From: a virus
DNA: 24,785 bases
IMG/VR virus record: IMGVR_UViG_3300025168_000631
Span: 1-24,785 of that record
Direction: 5' to 3' (one strand)
Part shown: positions 3,930 through 13,600 of the stretch, in pieces
Numbering within the stretch: position 1 is the stretch's first letter
How the letters are laid out: each line of letters starts with the position of its first letter
The notes under the pieces: generated by a model
Told to the model about the DNA's origin: nothing
Databases searched by the model: none
The model's input: the letters and a program-made list of their open reading frames with translations, nothing else
Program-made: the position numbers and the translations under genes

Positions 3930-6894
3930 ACAAACCTATAAAATTCAAGGTTTTCATGGTGGTATTAATTCAGATGCAGACCCTAGAGATATACAAGAAA
4001 TAGAAACTCCAAATATTGTTGATGCTAATATAGATTCTGTAGGTAGAGTAAAAACTATTGGTAGAGCTGGTGGAGTTTCAGCTAGTTTTGCTAATGCTCC
4101 AGTTGCTAATAGTGGTTTATTTGTTATGGGAAGCGATAAGTTATTAGATGGGAGTGATGGAGATGAAACATTAATTTTTAATTACGATTCTGGTGGAACA
4201 AATATAGACGCTAATGATAGTGGAGGTTGGGATCCTGGTGTAATTAATTTTTCTGGAGCTGCCACTCCTGTATATTATTCCGCTGATGGTGTATTAAGAG
4301 TTGGGGATTCTACATTTGCTAGAGATAGCAAATGGTTTGGATATATAAAAGATGAAAGATTTAATGGATTAACAGCGGATTCTGGAACTATTGGATGGCA
4401 TGACACAGAACAAAACATAGCGACTCCATCTACTGGTAAATGCTTAATATCTACTCCATCTCCCATATTCAATGATACTTCTGGAGTAAATGGAGGAGGT
4501 CAAGAATATGACAATGTAAATGCTTTGAATAATAATATTCATCAAGTTATTGAAAGAAATTCTGTTAATTTAAGAGTCGGATTACAATTAAAAGGAACAA
4601 TTGATGGATTGTCTGGTAGCCATGATTGGTCATTTACAAATCAATGTACAATGCATCAAGAAACATCTGGAGAAAAACCTTATTCTTTTTATAGTAATAA
4701 TAATTTAGTTTTATCAAGTGGAGAATCAAATTTTAATTCCATATCTAATCCAACAAGTTATATTACTAATAAATATACTATTATAAGTGATGAAGTTTAT
4801 ATAGTCCATCCATTTTTTATTTCATCTGGTAGAGACTATGACGATTTTAATAGAATTGAAATAAAATGGGGAAAGAATGAAACTACAAGTTCTGAAACTT
4901 ATATTTATTATACTTGGAAATTTAAAAAAGAAGATATAAAACCAGATTGTTGGAATTTATTAGTTTTAACTCCATCGGGATTTGATGATGTATTAGACCC
5001 AGAAGTAGAATTAACTTTTGGAGAACCTTGGAATTATTGCGAATTAAAAGTTATTAGAAAATACAATAATCCTTCTTCTACTAATTCATTAGATTGGAGA
5101 ATGTCTTCTCCATTAAGGATAGATAACCCGGGCATAGTAGGATACCCACCTGGTGCTTATACATTCCATTATACTTGGTTATATGATAAAGAAAAACAAG
5201 AATCATTGCCTTTTAAATTTAATGATGTTGATTCACTTGTTTCTTTTGTAGACCACGCTGGTGGAAATAATTCAGCGACTAGGTATACTCAAACTGGTAG
5301 TGACGCTGATTATATAGTAGGCGATTTAATAGGCAGAAAATTACAAAATACAATAGATTCTTCTGAAGGTTATATATCTGATAATACAGCTACAACTATT
5401 GATGTTCATAATTTGTTAAATGGAGATGATAATGATTTTGATAATGGAGATGATATAACAATACGAAAAGCAACAACTAATAAAATTAATATATTAGGAG
5501 GATATATATTATTTAATTTTGATATTTATAATACTGTTAGTGTTGGAGGCACATACGGAATTGATAATAGAATTACTGGTTCTAGGTTATATTGGAAGTT
5601 AGAAGATAAAGAAGATTATTTTTTAATAGGAGAGCAAGATTATATTGAAAAAGGATTTAAATGGTTTCCCTCAGATGATACATTCCCTTATTCTATGCAA
5701 AATCCATTAGATACAAGCGATGATTATATTCGTTATTCTGCTTTAATTAAAGGGGTATCTCCAGAATCTGCTAACATGATAGATACATATAGAAATATAA
5801 ATGGTTATCCTGCTTCCGTAGGTTCTATAAATGCTCAATATAAAACAGCTGTTATACAAGGAAGAAGAGCTTATATAGGAAATATTAAACAAGATGGAGA
5901 TACTCATCCAGATAGAATAATAAAAAGTCAAATAAATAAATTTGATACTTTCCCTAAAGATAGAAACTCTATTGATGTTGCAATACGAGATGGAGATAGT
6001 ATTGTTAAATTAGAAGCATTTGCAGATAGGATATTGCAATTTAAAAAGAATAGTTTATATATTATAAATGTTGCAGCTAATGTTGATTTCTTAGAAGATG
6101 TTTATAGAAATAAAGGATGTTCTTTTGATTATCACGTTACCAAAACAGATTATGGAATATCTTGGTTTAATGCTCATGGTGTTTATTTTTATGATGGTAA
6201 AAATGTTTCTAATCTTTTAGAAAAGAATGGAATGAGATTAATAAGTGAATCTGATTGGGGAACATTTATAAAAGATGGGACAGATGATACTGATATGTCT
6301 TCCGCTCATATAGGATACATACCTAAGAAAAGACAATTGTTAATTAATAATGAAAATACAGATGTATTTATATATGATTTTGTTTTAAGAGCTTGGATGA
6401 AAGGAGCAGGTAAAATTCCAGTTACTACTGCTAGAACAAATTTTGCATTAAATGCTAATCAAGATTTATTTTATATAACAAATCCAACTACTACTGTTCA
6501 AACTTTTGACCCCGAACCAAATGCAACTTCAAATTCAGCTTTTGTTTTTCAAACAAGAGATATTGATTTTGGAGAACCTGCTGTAAGAAAAAAGATTTAT
6601 AAAGTATATGTTACTTATAAAACTGGTGGTGTTACTAATGTGCAAGTTAAATACGATACAAATGGTAGAACTACTTTTGATAAAGTATTTCAAGATGGAG
6701 ATAATCTTACAAGCAATGAATTAGATAACGCAGGGAGTAATCAATGGGTACAAGCCACATTAAAACCAAATACATCAACTGAAGCAAATAGCATTTATTC
6801 ATTTGCATTAAAGTTTATATCAGATGGCACAGTCCCATCTACTTTTGAAATTAATGATATATGTGTTGTATATAGGATGAAAAATATTAAATAA
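3922..6894 (+). CDS. Large beta-rich virion protein (tail/stabilisation type)
   Basis: The product is 990 aa. The N-terminus (YKIQGFHGGINSDADPRDIQ, then 'N.vDANiDsvGRVKTIGraGG') has the 'F.GGiN....p......N......GRir.R.G' opening seen in podovirus tail stabilisation/tail-tube proteins. The mid-protein block at about 664-715 (DRIIKSQINKFDTFP, DGDSIVKLEAFADRILQFKK) and YGISWFNAHGVYFYDG at ~744 look like beta-propeller repeats conserved in marine phage virion proteins. The C-terminus has a jelly-roll-like end around 879-900 (RDIDFGEPAVRKKIYKVYVT). No signal peptide or TM segment is visible. Its place between small head-completion-like genes and internal proteins fits a T7 gp12- or P22 gp10-type tail component. 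The exact equivalence is inferred. Confidence 0.75.
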   Translation: MPKQTYKIQGFHGGINSDADPRDIQEIETPNIVDANIDSVGRVKTIGRAGGVSASFANAPVANSGLFVMGSDKLLDGSDGDETLIFNYDSGGTNIDANDSGGWDPGVINFSGAATPVYYSADGVLRVGDSTFARDSKWFGYIKDERFNGLTADSGTIGWHDTEQNIATPSTGKCLISTPSPIFNDTSGVNGGGQEYDNVNALNNNIHQVIERNSVNLRVGLQLKGTIDGLSGSHDWSFTNQCTMHQETSGEKPYSFYSNNNLVLSSGESNFNSISNPTSYITNKYTIISDEVYIVHPFFISSGRDYDDFNRIEIKWGKNETTSSETYIYYTWKFKKEDIKPDCWNLLVLTPSGFDDVLDPEVELTFGEPWNYCELKVIRKYNNPSSTNSLDWRMSSPLRIDNPGIVGYPPGAYTFHYTWLYDKEKQESLPFKFNDVDSLVSFVDHAGGNNSATRYTQTGSDADYIVGDLIGRKLQNTIDSSEGYISDNTATTIDVHNLLNGDDNDFDNGDDITIRKATTNKINILGGYILFNFDIYNTVSVGGTYGIDNRITGSRLYWKLEDKEDYFLIGEQDYIEKGFKWFPSDDTFPYSMQNPLDTSDDYIRYSALIKGVSPESANMIDTYRNINGYPASVGSINAQYKTAVIQGRRAYIGNIKQDGDTHPDRIIKSQINKFDTFPKDRNSIDVAIRDGDSIVKLEAFADRILQFKKNSLYIINVAANVDFLEDVYRNKGCSFDYHVTKTDYGISWFNAHGVYFYDGKNVSNLLEKNGMRLISESDWGTFIKDGTDDTDMSSAHIGYIPKKRQLLINNENTDVFIYDFVLRAWMKGAGKIPVTTARTNFALNANQDLFYITNPTTTVQTFDPEPNATSNSAFVFQTRDIDFGEPAVRKKIYKVYVTYKTGGVTNVQVKYDTNGRTTFDKVFQDGDNLTSNELDNAGSNQWVQATLKPNTSTEANSIYSFALKFISDGTVPSTFEINDICVVYRMKNIK

Positions 6895-7688
6895 TGTCAA
6901 TGTCTCCAGAAGAACGAAGATTAATACATCAAAAAGGACAACAACCAACATATGGAACTGGAGTTCCTGAAGAAAATTCAGGGTCTGATGGAGATATATC
7001 ATATAGAAAAGTTGGCAAAGAAACTATTCAATATTTAAAACAAGATGGAAAATGGGTAGAAGTTTCTTCTTCTGATAACGCTGGAAATATTTCTTCTGAA
7101 AATTTTGGGAATGAATATATTGGAAATGATTCAGATTTTTTAAGAATCCTTAGAAAATATCGAAGTACAATAGCAAATTGGGGACAATCTTGGTCTAAAA
7201 CTAGCGCTTTTCAAATTAATTATAGCAATGATGGAGAGGACCCACCGGAATCTAATGGAGATTTAAATTGGTTTCAATGGGTTAGTGAAGAGACAGCAAA
7301 TGATAGAACAAATAATGTATTAATAGTCCCTAAAAGTTGCATATTATCTAATATAAATTTTCTCATTACAACAGCTCAAGATAATGCTCCTAATACTTTA
7401 TCCTATGGATTTAGATTACATTTTTATACGGCTACTATTTTACATAGTGAGATATATCCATCTGATTGGGAATATTTAGAATTTCCACATCAAAATAACG
7501 GTACTGGAATACATGATTTTAATATTCAGATTGAACAATCTGGAACTAAAGGAATGGTAAACATTCCAATACAGGCATTATTAAATACTTCAGGTTTATA
7601 TTCTATAGCTGTAGAACAAATTAATTTTCCAGATGGAAATAATTCAGGCAAAGGTTCTATATGGCATGCTTTTTTTGACAATGTATAA
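6894..7688 (+). CDS. Fibre/adhesin-like virion protein
   Basis: The product is 264 aa. The N-terminal section at about 20-58 (GTGVPEENSGSDGDISYRKV, then ETIQYLKQDGKWVEVSS) is the 'G.GvP...~GsdGDi.yr.....lyqk..g.W..v~S' attachment module common at the start of phage fibres. A Ser/Asn-rich linker follows. The C-terminal ~150 residues are predicted beta (repeated short hydrophobic strands, ILSNINFLITT, SYGFRLHFYTATIL, GLYSIAVEQINF), ending in an exposed aromatic tip (IWHAFFDNV). The start overlaps the previous stop (TAATG). It is probably a trimeric fibre or receptor-binding protein on the tail; host target unknown. Confidence 0.65.
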   Translation: MSMSPEERRLIHQKGQQPTYGTGVPEENSGSDGDISYRKVGKETIQYLKQDGKWVEVSSSDNAGNISSENFGNEYIGNDSDFLRILRKYRSTIANWGQSWSKTSAFQINYSNDGEDPPESNGDLNWFQWVSEETANDRTNNVLIVPKSCILSNINFLITTAQDNAPNTLSYGFRLHFYTATILHSEIYPSDWEYLEFPHQNNGTGIHDFNIQIEQSGTKGMVNIPIQALLNTSGLYSIAVEQINFPDGNNSGKGSIWHAFFDNV

Positions 7689-7692
7689 CATC

Positions 7693-7721
7693 TTGATAAT
7701 GATTTTTATTAACACTAAATT
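7693..7721 (+). promoter_or_regulatory. Weak sigma70-like promoter candidate
   Basis: TTGATA (7693-7698) and TAAATT (7716-7721) are separated by 17 bases in the 58-base gap between the fibre-like gene and the gene at 7747. This is the longest non-coding gap in the plus-strand block. In such AT-rich DNA this could easily be chance. Confidence 0.2.
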
Positions 7722-7746
7722 AAACAATAAAAGTATATAGGTTATT

Positions 7747-8238
7747 ATGGCTGACGAAGCTTCCATATCACTTACTGCAAGTATATTACCAGACCAATTT
7801 AAAAAAACATTGTCTGGTTTATCATTTAGTGTAACTCCAGATTCTACAGAAGGATGGGTTGTTAAAGTTATTAATGTAACAAACTCTAGTGCTGATTTAC
7901 TTTCTACAGATGCAGTTATACAATCTGCTGGTAAAGCTTCTGCTACTGCAATGGCTACAGCGGCTACTGGAGATGCAGTAAAGTTTTTATTTATACATAA
8001 TACTGGGACAACTGATGGCAGCACATCCACAACTAGAAGTGTTTATATTTGTTTTGATGGAGGAACAGCTGCTTATAATTTAGCAACTGCTTTAGAGATA
8101 CCCGCTGGAATGTCTTGGTATGGCAAACCAAATGCTACAATAGCTAATATTCATGTATGTACTGGAGATGCAAATGGAAGTGCTGATGGTTCTGGTGTAA
8201 TTCAATGTAATGTATCAGCTATTATAGATGAGAGTTAA
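7747..8238 (+). CDS. Ala/Ser/Thr-rich small structural protein
   Basis: The product is 163 aa, neutral to acidic, very rich in Ala, Ser, Thr, Gly. It has alternating beta-type hydrophobic residues (GWVVKVINVTNSSADLL, AVKFLFIHNTGTT, SVYICFDGG) and no Lys-rich or coiled-coil parts. That composition is typical of beta-sandwich virion proteins such as decoration, tail-tip or minor capsid proteins. I cannot assign one; a capsid protein would more usually lie upstream of this window. It follows a 58-base gap with only AGG as a weak ribosome site, so it may have its own promoter. TAATTATG connects it to the next gene. Confidence 0.6.
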   Translation: MADEASISLTASILPDQFKKTLSGLSFSVTPDSTEGWVVKVINVTNSSADLLSTDAVIQSAGKASATAMATAATGDAVKFLFIHNTGTTDGSTSTTRSVYICFDGGTAAYNLATALEIPAGMSWYGKPNATIANIHVCTGDANGSADGSGVIQCNVSAIIDES

Positions 8239-8240
8239 TT

Positions 8241-8924
8241 ATGGCTAAGTCTTTAAAATCAGCAATTAGAAGTAAGGGAACTTTAGATAGACAAATGGGT
8301 TCTCAATTGTTTGATGCTACAAGTTCTTTGATGGCATCAGATTTATCTACGAAAGAATTTGAATTTAAACAAAAAGAACGAGATACATTTTATAATACTT
8401 TATATTCTGGATTAGAACTTAGTGATACAATATCTCAAAGTTTTCAAGATAAAGCAAAATTACAAGGTGATATAAAATCTTTTGAAGATTCTTTACCAAG
8501 AGACCCCGAATCACCTAGTGGTAAAAAACTTGGATTAAGAAAAGAAAAGAAAACATCTTTAATGGATGTATTTAAAAGGGAAGGTAAAATTAGTGATTTT
8601 TTATATGGACAAGATGAATACTTTGTAGGGGAAAAAAGTTATGGAAGTAAATACGATGTAGCGGCTAGGGGTAAGCAAATAAAAGCCCTTGACGCAGCGG
8701 ATGAATTATTAAATAAATTATCTGGTGATAAATATACTTCTAAATCTCCAACAAAATTAGGAGATTTTAATACTCAATTAAACTTTGATCATTCTAAATA
8801 TAATGCTTTGAACCTAAATCAAAATAACCAATCTATTGAAACAAGTCCATATGCTCCAGAATCATATCGATTATCAGATGAACACATGGAAACAATGGGA
8901 ATGAATATACCGGACCCCGATTAA
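8241..8924 (+). CDS. Putative internal virion protein (227 aa)
   Basis: The product is 227 aa, hydrophilic and mostly helical to about residue 75 (SLKSAIRSKGTLDRQMGSQL, then DLSTKEFEFKQKERDTFY). A charged linker (LPRDPESPSGKK), a mid part DVFKREGKISDFLYGQDEYF and an Asn/Ser-rich tail ending in NIPDPD follow. There are no TM segments or enzyme motifs. It is the first gene of the 8.2-22.1 kb series of helical proteins, where podoviruses keep internal core/ejection proteins. The ATG follows the previous stop by two bases, and the next ATG abuts its stop (TAAATG). Confidence 0.55.
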   Translation: MAKSLKSAIRSKGTLDRQMGSQLFDATSSLMASDLSTKEFEFKQKERDTFYNTLYSGLELSDTISQSFQDKAKLQGDIKSFEDSLPRDPESPSGKKLGLRKEKKTSLMDVFKREGKISDFLYGQDEYFVGEKSYGSKYDVAARGKQIKALDAADELLNKLSGDKYTSKSPTKLGDFNTQLNFDHSKYNALNLNQNNQSIETSPYAPESYRLSDEHMETMGMNIPDPD

Positions 8925-9614
8925 ATGTATAAAAACTTATCAAAACATGGACGATTTGGAGATACTGAGATGGTTAAAACATCTAGTGGTAGTCTCTGGC
9001 ATGTTAATAAACTCGAAAAGAAGCTTATAGAAGAACATGGAGAATTAGGTGAGCAAATGCTTGATTACATATCTCCATCAACTATAAATCCAAAAACTGG
9101 AAAAGAAGAAAAGTGGCTGGCAGCGGCTGCTATGTTTGGATTAGGTCTAATGCAAAGCCATGGGTCTACTAAAGATGCAAGAGCTCAAGGGAGAGAACAA
9201 ATGAGATTCTTGGATGATTCTTTAAGTTCTTTAAATGAATCTAAAGAAACATTACAACAAACTTTAGCTCCTAGCTTAACAATTGCTAAAGAAAAAGCAA
9301 AAAGAACTTATGCGTCAGCTTCTCAAGTATTTAAAGAAAATATAGGAAAAGTAAAACAAGGCAAAGATTTGATGACTAAAAAAATGGGATTTGCTAGGGG
9401 TCCTCAAGATAATGATGAAGATATAAAATTGTATAGAGAAAAAGCTCAAACAAAATTAGAAGATGTAGATATAAAACTTACTGAAACTTTAAGTGGAGTG
9501 CTTTCTGAATTTGAAAAACAAAAGTTTGATTTAGATAGTCAAAGATTGCAATTGGAAAATCAAAGAAAAATGGCTGAAAAGCAATCTGAACAAAAATATT
9601 TTGGAATAATTTAA
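8925..9614 (+). CDS. Putative ejection/internal virion protein with GDTE...INPKTG module
   Basis: The product is 229 aa. The N-terminus GRFGDTEMVKTSSGSLWHVN (9-28) leads to LEKKLIEEHG and then STINPKTGKEEKW (52-64), followed by a hydrophobic stretch LAAAAMFGLGLM (65-76). The 'GDtei......HV...E..li...g......G..tiNP.TG..E' pattern occurs in many podovirus internal proteins ahead of a hydrophobic or glycine-rich segment. The remainder is helical, Lys/Glu/Gln-rich and probably coiled coil (ETLSGVLSEFEKQKFDLDSQ onward). It is likely packaged and membrane-active during DNA injection; inferred from composition and position. Confidence 0.65.
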   Translation: MYKNLSKHGRFGDTEMVKTSSGSLWHVNKLEKKLIEEHGELGEQMLDYISPSTINPKTGKEEKWLAAAAMFGLGLMQSHGSTKDARAQGREQMRFLDDSLSSLNESKETLQQTLAPSLTIAKEKAKRTYASASQVFKENIGKVKQGKDLMTKKMGFARGPQDNDEDIKLYREKAQTKLEDVDIKLTETLSGVLSEFEKQKFDLDSQRLQLENQRKMAEKQSEQKYFGII

Positions 9615-9616
9615 TT

Positions 9617-10660
9617 ATGTCACAAGCTTTAGAAAGTTTAAATAGTATATTAAAATATAGGCAAGAAAGAGAACGTCAGAAAATTAATGAATCTATGGCT
9701 ATGCTTGAAATGGGTTCTAGATTGAAACAACAACAATACGATAGAGAAGTGCAACAACAATCTATTATATTGAGAGATGCTCAAGAAAAAAGAACTGCTT
9801 CAAAAAATTTAAGAGATATTGCATTATATGATAAACAAGCAGAAGCTGCTAATCTTGAATTAAAAAAATTAAGAAGGTCAGAATCTCCAGAAAATATAGC
9901 TTTAGAGGAACAAAAAAAAGAAAGGGAATTAAGACAACAACAATTAAGCTTACAATATACTGAACAACAATTAAAAACATCTATAGAGGAAAAATCTGAT
10001 AAAGATTATAATAAAGTAATTGCTTCTTTAGATGTAATGAAAAATAAAAAACATGAAGACATATTAGATTCAGTAAAAACTTCTGGAATAATTCCACAAG
10101 CTGTATTTAATGTTATTCAAAATGATTTAATAGATGGTGATTTTGCAAATAATGATATAAAAGAAATAAAACAAAGTATTAAAGATTCAATTAAAAAAAC
10201 TGGATTAATGAGCAGAACTGATGCTCAAGGAAAATATTTAACAGCATTAATGGATTCTCCTTATGCCGATAATATTATTTCTGGAATAGCACAAGTAGAC
10301 CTTTCTTCTAAAAAAGGAGCTCCTCAATATGAAATATTAATGGAAACTTTAGATGATTTATATGCACCAATGATGAGAGATAATGATTTTTTAATTAAAA
10401 TGCAAAATTCTGGAATAAATATTAATGATTTTAATAGTGTTTTATATGTAAATAAGAAAAATTTAACAAATTCTAAATTTATAGAATCAGCAAAAAATAG
10501 TGGAGAATTAAAAAAATCTATAAATAGATTAACAAAACAAAGTATAGATAAAGATATTCGAAATGTAACAGATTTAATAAATCAACAATATTTTTCTATT
10601 ACTGATGAAGAAAGACAATTATTAAAAGAAGATGGTTATACAGATAAAGAAATAGATTAA
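9617..10660 (+). CDS. Coiled-coil internal virion protein (347 aa)
   Basis: The product is 347 aa. Residues ~10-120 form a Gln/Glu/Arg-rich coiled coil (RQERERQKINESMAMLEMGS, QQQYDREVQQQSIILRDAQE, EQKKERELRQQQLSLQYTEQ). The C-terminal two-thirds is a soluble helical domain without recognisable motif, ending in an EF-hand-unlike acidic helix (ITDEERQLLKEDGYTDKEID). There are no TM segments. It sits directly before the giant gene, one base apart (TAATATG), as internal core proteins do in T7-like layouts. A structural or scaffolding partner of the giant protein is a fair inference. Confidence 0.6.
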   Translation: MSQALESLNSILKYRQERERQKINESMAMLEMGSRLKQQQYDREVQQQSIILRDAQEKRTASKNLRDIALYDKQAEAANLELKKLRRSESPENIALEEQKKERELRQQQLSLQYTEQQLKTSIEEKSDKDYNKVIASLDVMKNKKHEDILDSVKTSGIIPQAVFNVIQNDLIDGDFANNDIKEIKQSIKDSIKKTGLMSRTDAQGKYLTALMDSPYADNIISGIAQVDLSSKKGAPQYEILMETLDDLYAPMMRDNDFLIKMQNSGININDFNSVLYVNKKNLTNSKFIESAKNSGELKKSINRLTKQSIDKDIRNVTDLINQQYFSITDEERQLLKEDGYTDKEID

Positions 10661-10661
10661 T

Positions 10662-13600
10662 ATGCCAACGGAAGAAGTCCTAAAAAGATTAGAAGAAATA
10701 AGAAAAAATAAATCTGCAAAATTGCCAGAAGTAAATTTTTCTAATTATAATTTAAATAAAAATAATCCTACAGTAGATAATCTATTAGCAAATCAAACTG
10801 GCCAACCTGCTTTTCCTCAAATTCAATCTCAACCTTCTTCAAGTGATAAAGGATTAATTGAATATGTTGGAGAAGCTTTATTTTCTGGAGCATATGAATT
10901 TGGTCAATCAGCAGCATTAGGGCTTCCCGGTTTAGTAGAAGCTGGTATTGAAAAAGGACTTGATACTGAAATAGGTTTTCAAGAATATATGAGAAAGGGG
11001 CAAGAAGATAATGCTCTTGCTAAAGTATTGGGTGGAGTTGGAACTGGAGCTGGTTTTTTAGTAGGATTACCAGTTAAAGGTACTGCTTTTGTTCTTGGGC
11101 AAGCAGTTGTAAGACCAGCAGCTTGGATGATGGGTAGAAAAAGTTTAAAAACAGCAGTTGGTCAAGCATCTAAAATAGGAAAAAGTGGAAAATTAAATAA
11201 AGAAGTTATAAAAGACTTTACTAAAAAAGTAGAAAATCAATCTAAAATTTCTATTGGTAAAGGAAAATTAGCAGACGAAGTATTTGAATCTTCGTTTAAT
11301 AATGAAATAAATAGATATATAGCAAAAGGCATAAGAACTGGTAATTTAAATAAAAAACAATCAGATGTATTAAGGAATATGGCGACTGCAGTTAATTCTA
11401 AAGGAATACCAATTCAAAGTCTTCATGGTTTAGCATTAGCTAAATATGGTAATACTAAAATGGGTAGATTTACAAGCGAAGCTTTGCACGATGCTTTTGT
11501 TTTTTCAGTAGCTGACGGAGTTATGGAAAGTGTTTTAATTGGTGAAGAAGCTCTTAAAGGCGAGTTAAATGAAGAAGGGTTAGGGATAGCAGGCAGAGTT
11601 GGAAAAGCCATGTTTACTGGTCTCGTTATGGGAACTGCAGTAAATGCGGCAGCCGCTCCATTTAAAGATTTAGGTAAGATGACTCTTTCAAGAAGGGATT
11701 TTAAAAATGGAATATCAGCTTATTTTAGTAAAAATAATTACAAAGGAAAAGATTTAGCTTATTTGTCTGGTCAAATGGCTGAAATGGCTAGATTTAATAA
11801 AAAGAATTTAAGAGAGACAAGATTAAATTATACAAAAGATGGTAAAAAAGAATATATTGATTTAAATCCTTTTGCTCTTGGTAATCGTGATTTATCAACA
11901 AGGGCAATTGAAAGAAGATTAAGAACAAAATTAGGAGACGATGCAGAATCAGAATCTATTAAATGGTTAATGTCTTCAAGAAGAAAATATGGAAAAGATT
12001 TATTAGCTCATTCTACAAAAGAAGGATTAGAAAATTATAGAAAATTATTACCTCGTATGCTTTTTGTTGGTGGGGCGATGGCTGGTACTAATGGCATGAT
12101 GACTTATATACAAAATGGTGAAATTCAATATGAGGATTTAATTAGTAGTATGCTTATTGGAGCATGGACTCAAAGAAGAGGAGCAGGAGTCCAATCTACA
12201 AAAATAGATTTTAATGGAGAAATAAATAGAATAAGACAATCTCTAGAAACTCTTGGTGTAAAAGTAGATAATACATTTTATAGTTCTTCTATGTCTGCAA
12301 ATAATGAAAGATTTGGAGTTGGTATAGTAAGAGATAATCCAGAACTAACAGAATATCTTAAAGAACAAAGAATCGTTAGTGACGATGATGAAACAATTAC
12401 TCAATCTGAATTAACTCCAGATGAAAAAACATTTTTTGATACTTCTTCTGGATTCCCAATAGACCCTTATGATGGTAAGATGAATGTTTTATATCAATTA
12501 ATGGAAGAAGATTTTCAATACGCTAGAACATTAGACCAAATATCTGATACTCAAGCTAAAGAAATAATAAACATACTAGACAAGCAAGGATTTAAAACTG
12601 CTGATGATTTAAATAAAGCATTTGAAGATAGAATTATTGAATCAACTAAAGGTATGGAAGAGAATCTTAAAAGTATATTGAATCAAATTGTTTCAAAAGA
12701 TTTTGATGATATAAATATTATATCTAATTCAAGTGGAATAATAACTCCTTCTACTTTTGCAGCAACTGATGATTTATTAAAACAAGCTAAAAATGGAGAC
12801 TTTGAATCATGGTTAGATGGTAAAAGTGGACAAGATGCTGAAGAAGCATTATTAGATATGTTTAGAAGCCTTGAAATGGTTGTTGAGGTAAACAAAGGAA
12901 TAAATGATAAAATTAAAGCACATAAAGAAGATAAAAATACAATTACTTCTGAAGAAGCTTTAAAAGACTTATATAATATTGTAATAGATTCAGAAAAAGC
13001 AATAGATGCGACAACTAAATCTTTTGATGGTAGAAGAGAATTTAAATATACAGATGTAGAATCTTATTTAATACCTATGATGCAAAATAAAGGCAACAAT
13101 GTTACAAAGCAAATAATCAATGCTTTAAATCCAGAAGCTCCAAAACTTAAAGATGCTTTAGAAAGCAAATTAAGAGACGCTGGTATTTTACAAAAAATAG
13201 AAGGGAAAGGTTATCAAATAATAGATGATTATAGTCAAATAAATTCTAAATCAGATTTAAAAATACAATTAGGTAAGATACATGGATTATTAAAAGCAAT
13301 GGGTAGATATGAAGTTACTAAAGACCCAGTGCAATCAGAAGTTAATGAAACTCAAATCAATGCATTAAAAAATAATTTAGGCAAATGGGTTAATGATTTA
13401 AATAATCCCAATCTTAATTTTATGTATTCTATGGTATTGCAAGACATTAATAGAGTAAGATTAAATAATGCAGTTGCTTCTCCATCCGATGTTGATTTTA
13501 TTGTACAACAATCTGCTCTTGCTTCTTTTGGTGAATCTGGTTTAATAAAAGATAAAAATATTCAAGGTTTTTTATTAAGAAGATTATCAATTCCTTCAAA

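Noticed and set aside
7644-8030. 128-codon minus-strand frame across the gap at 7689-7746.
   Set aside because: Complement of the Ala/Ser/Thr-rich structural gene; no motif and wrong strand for the block.
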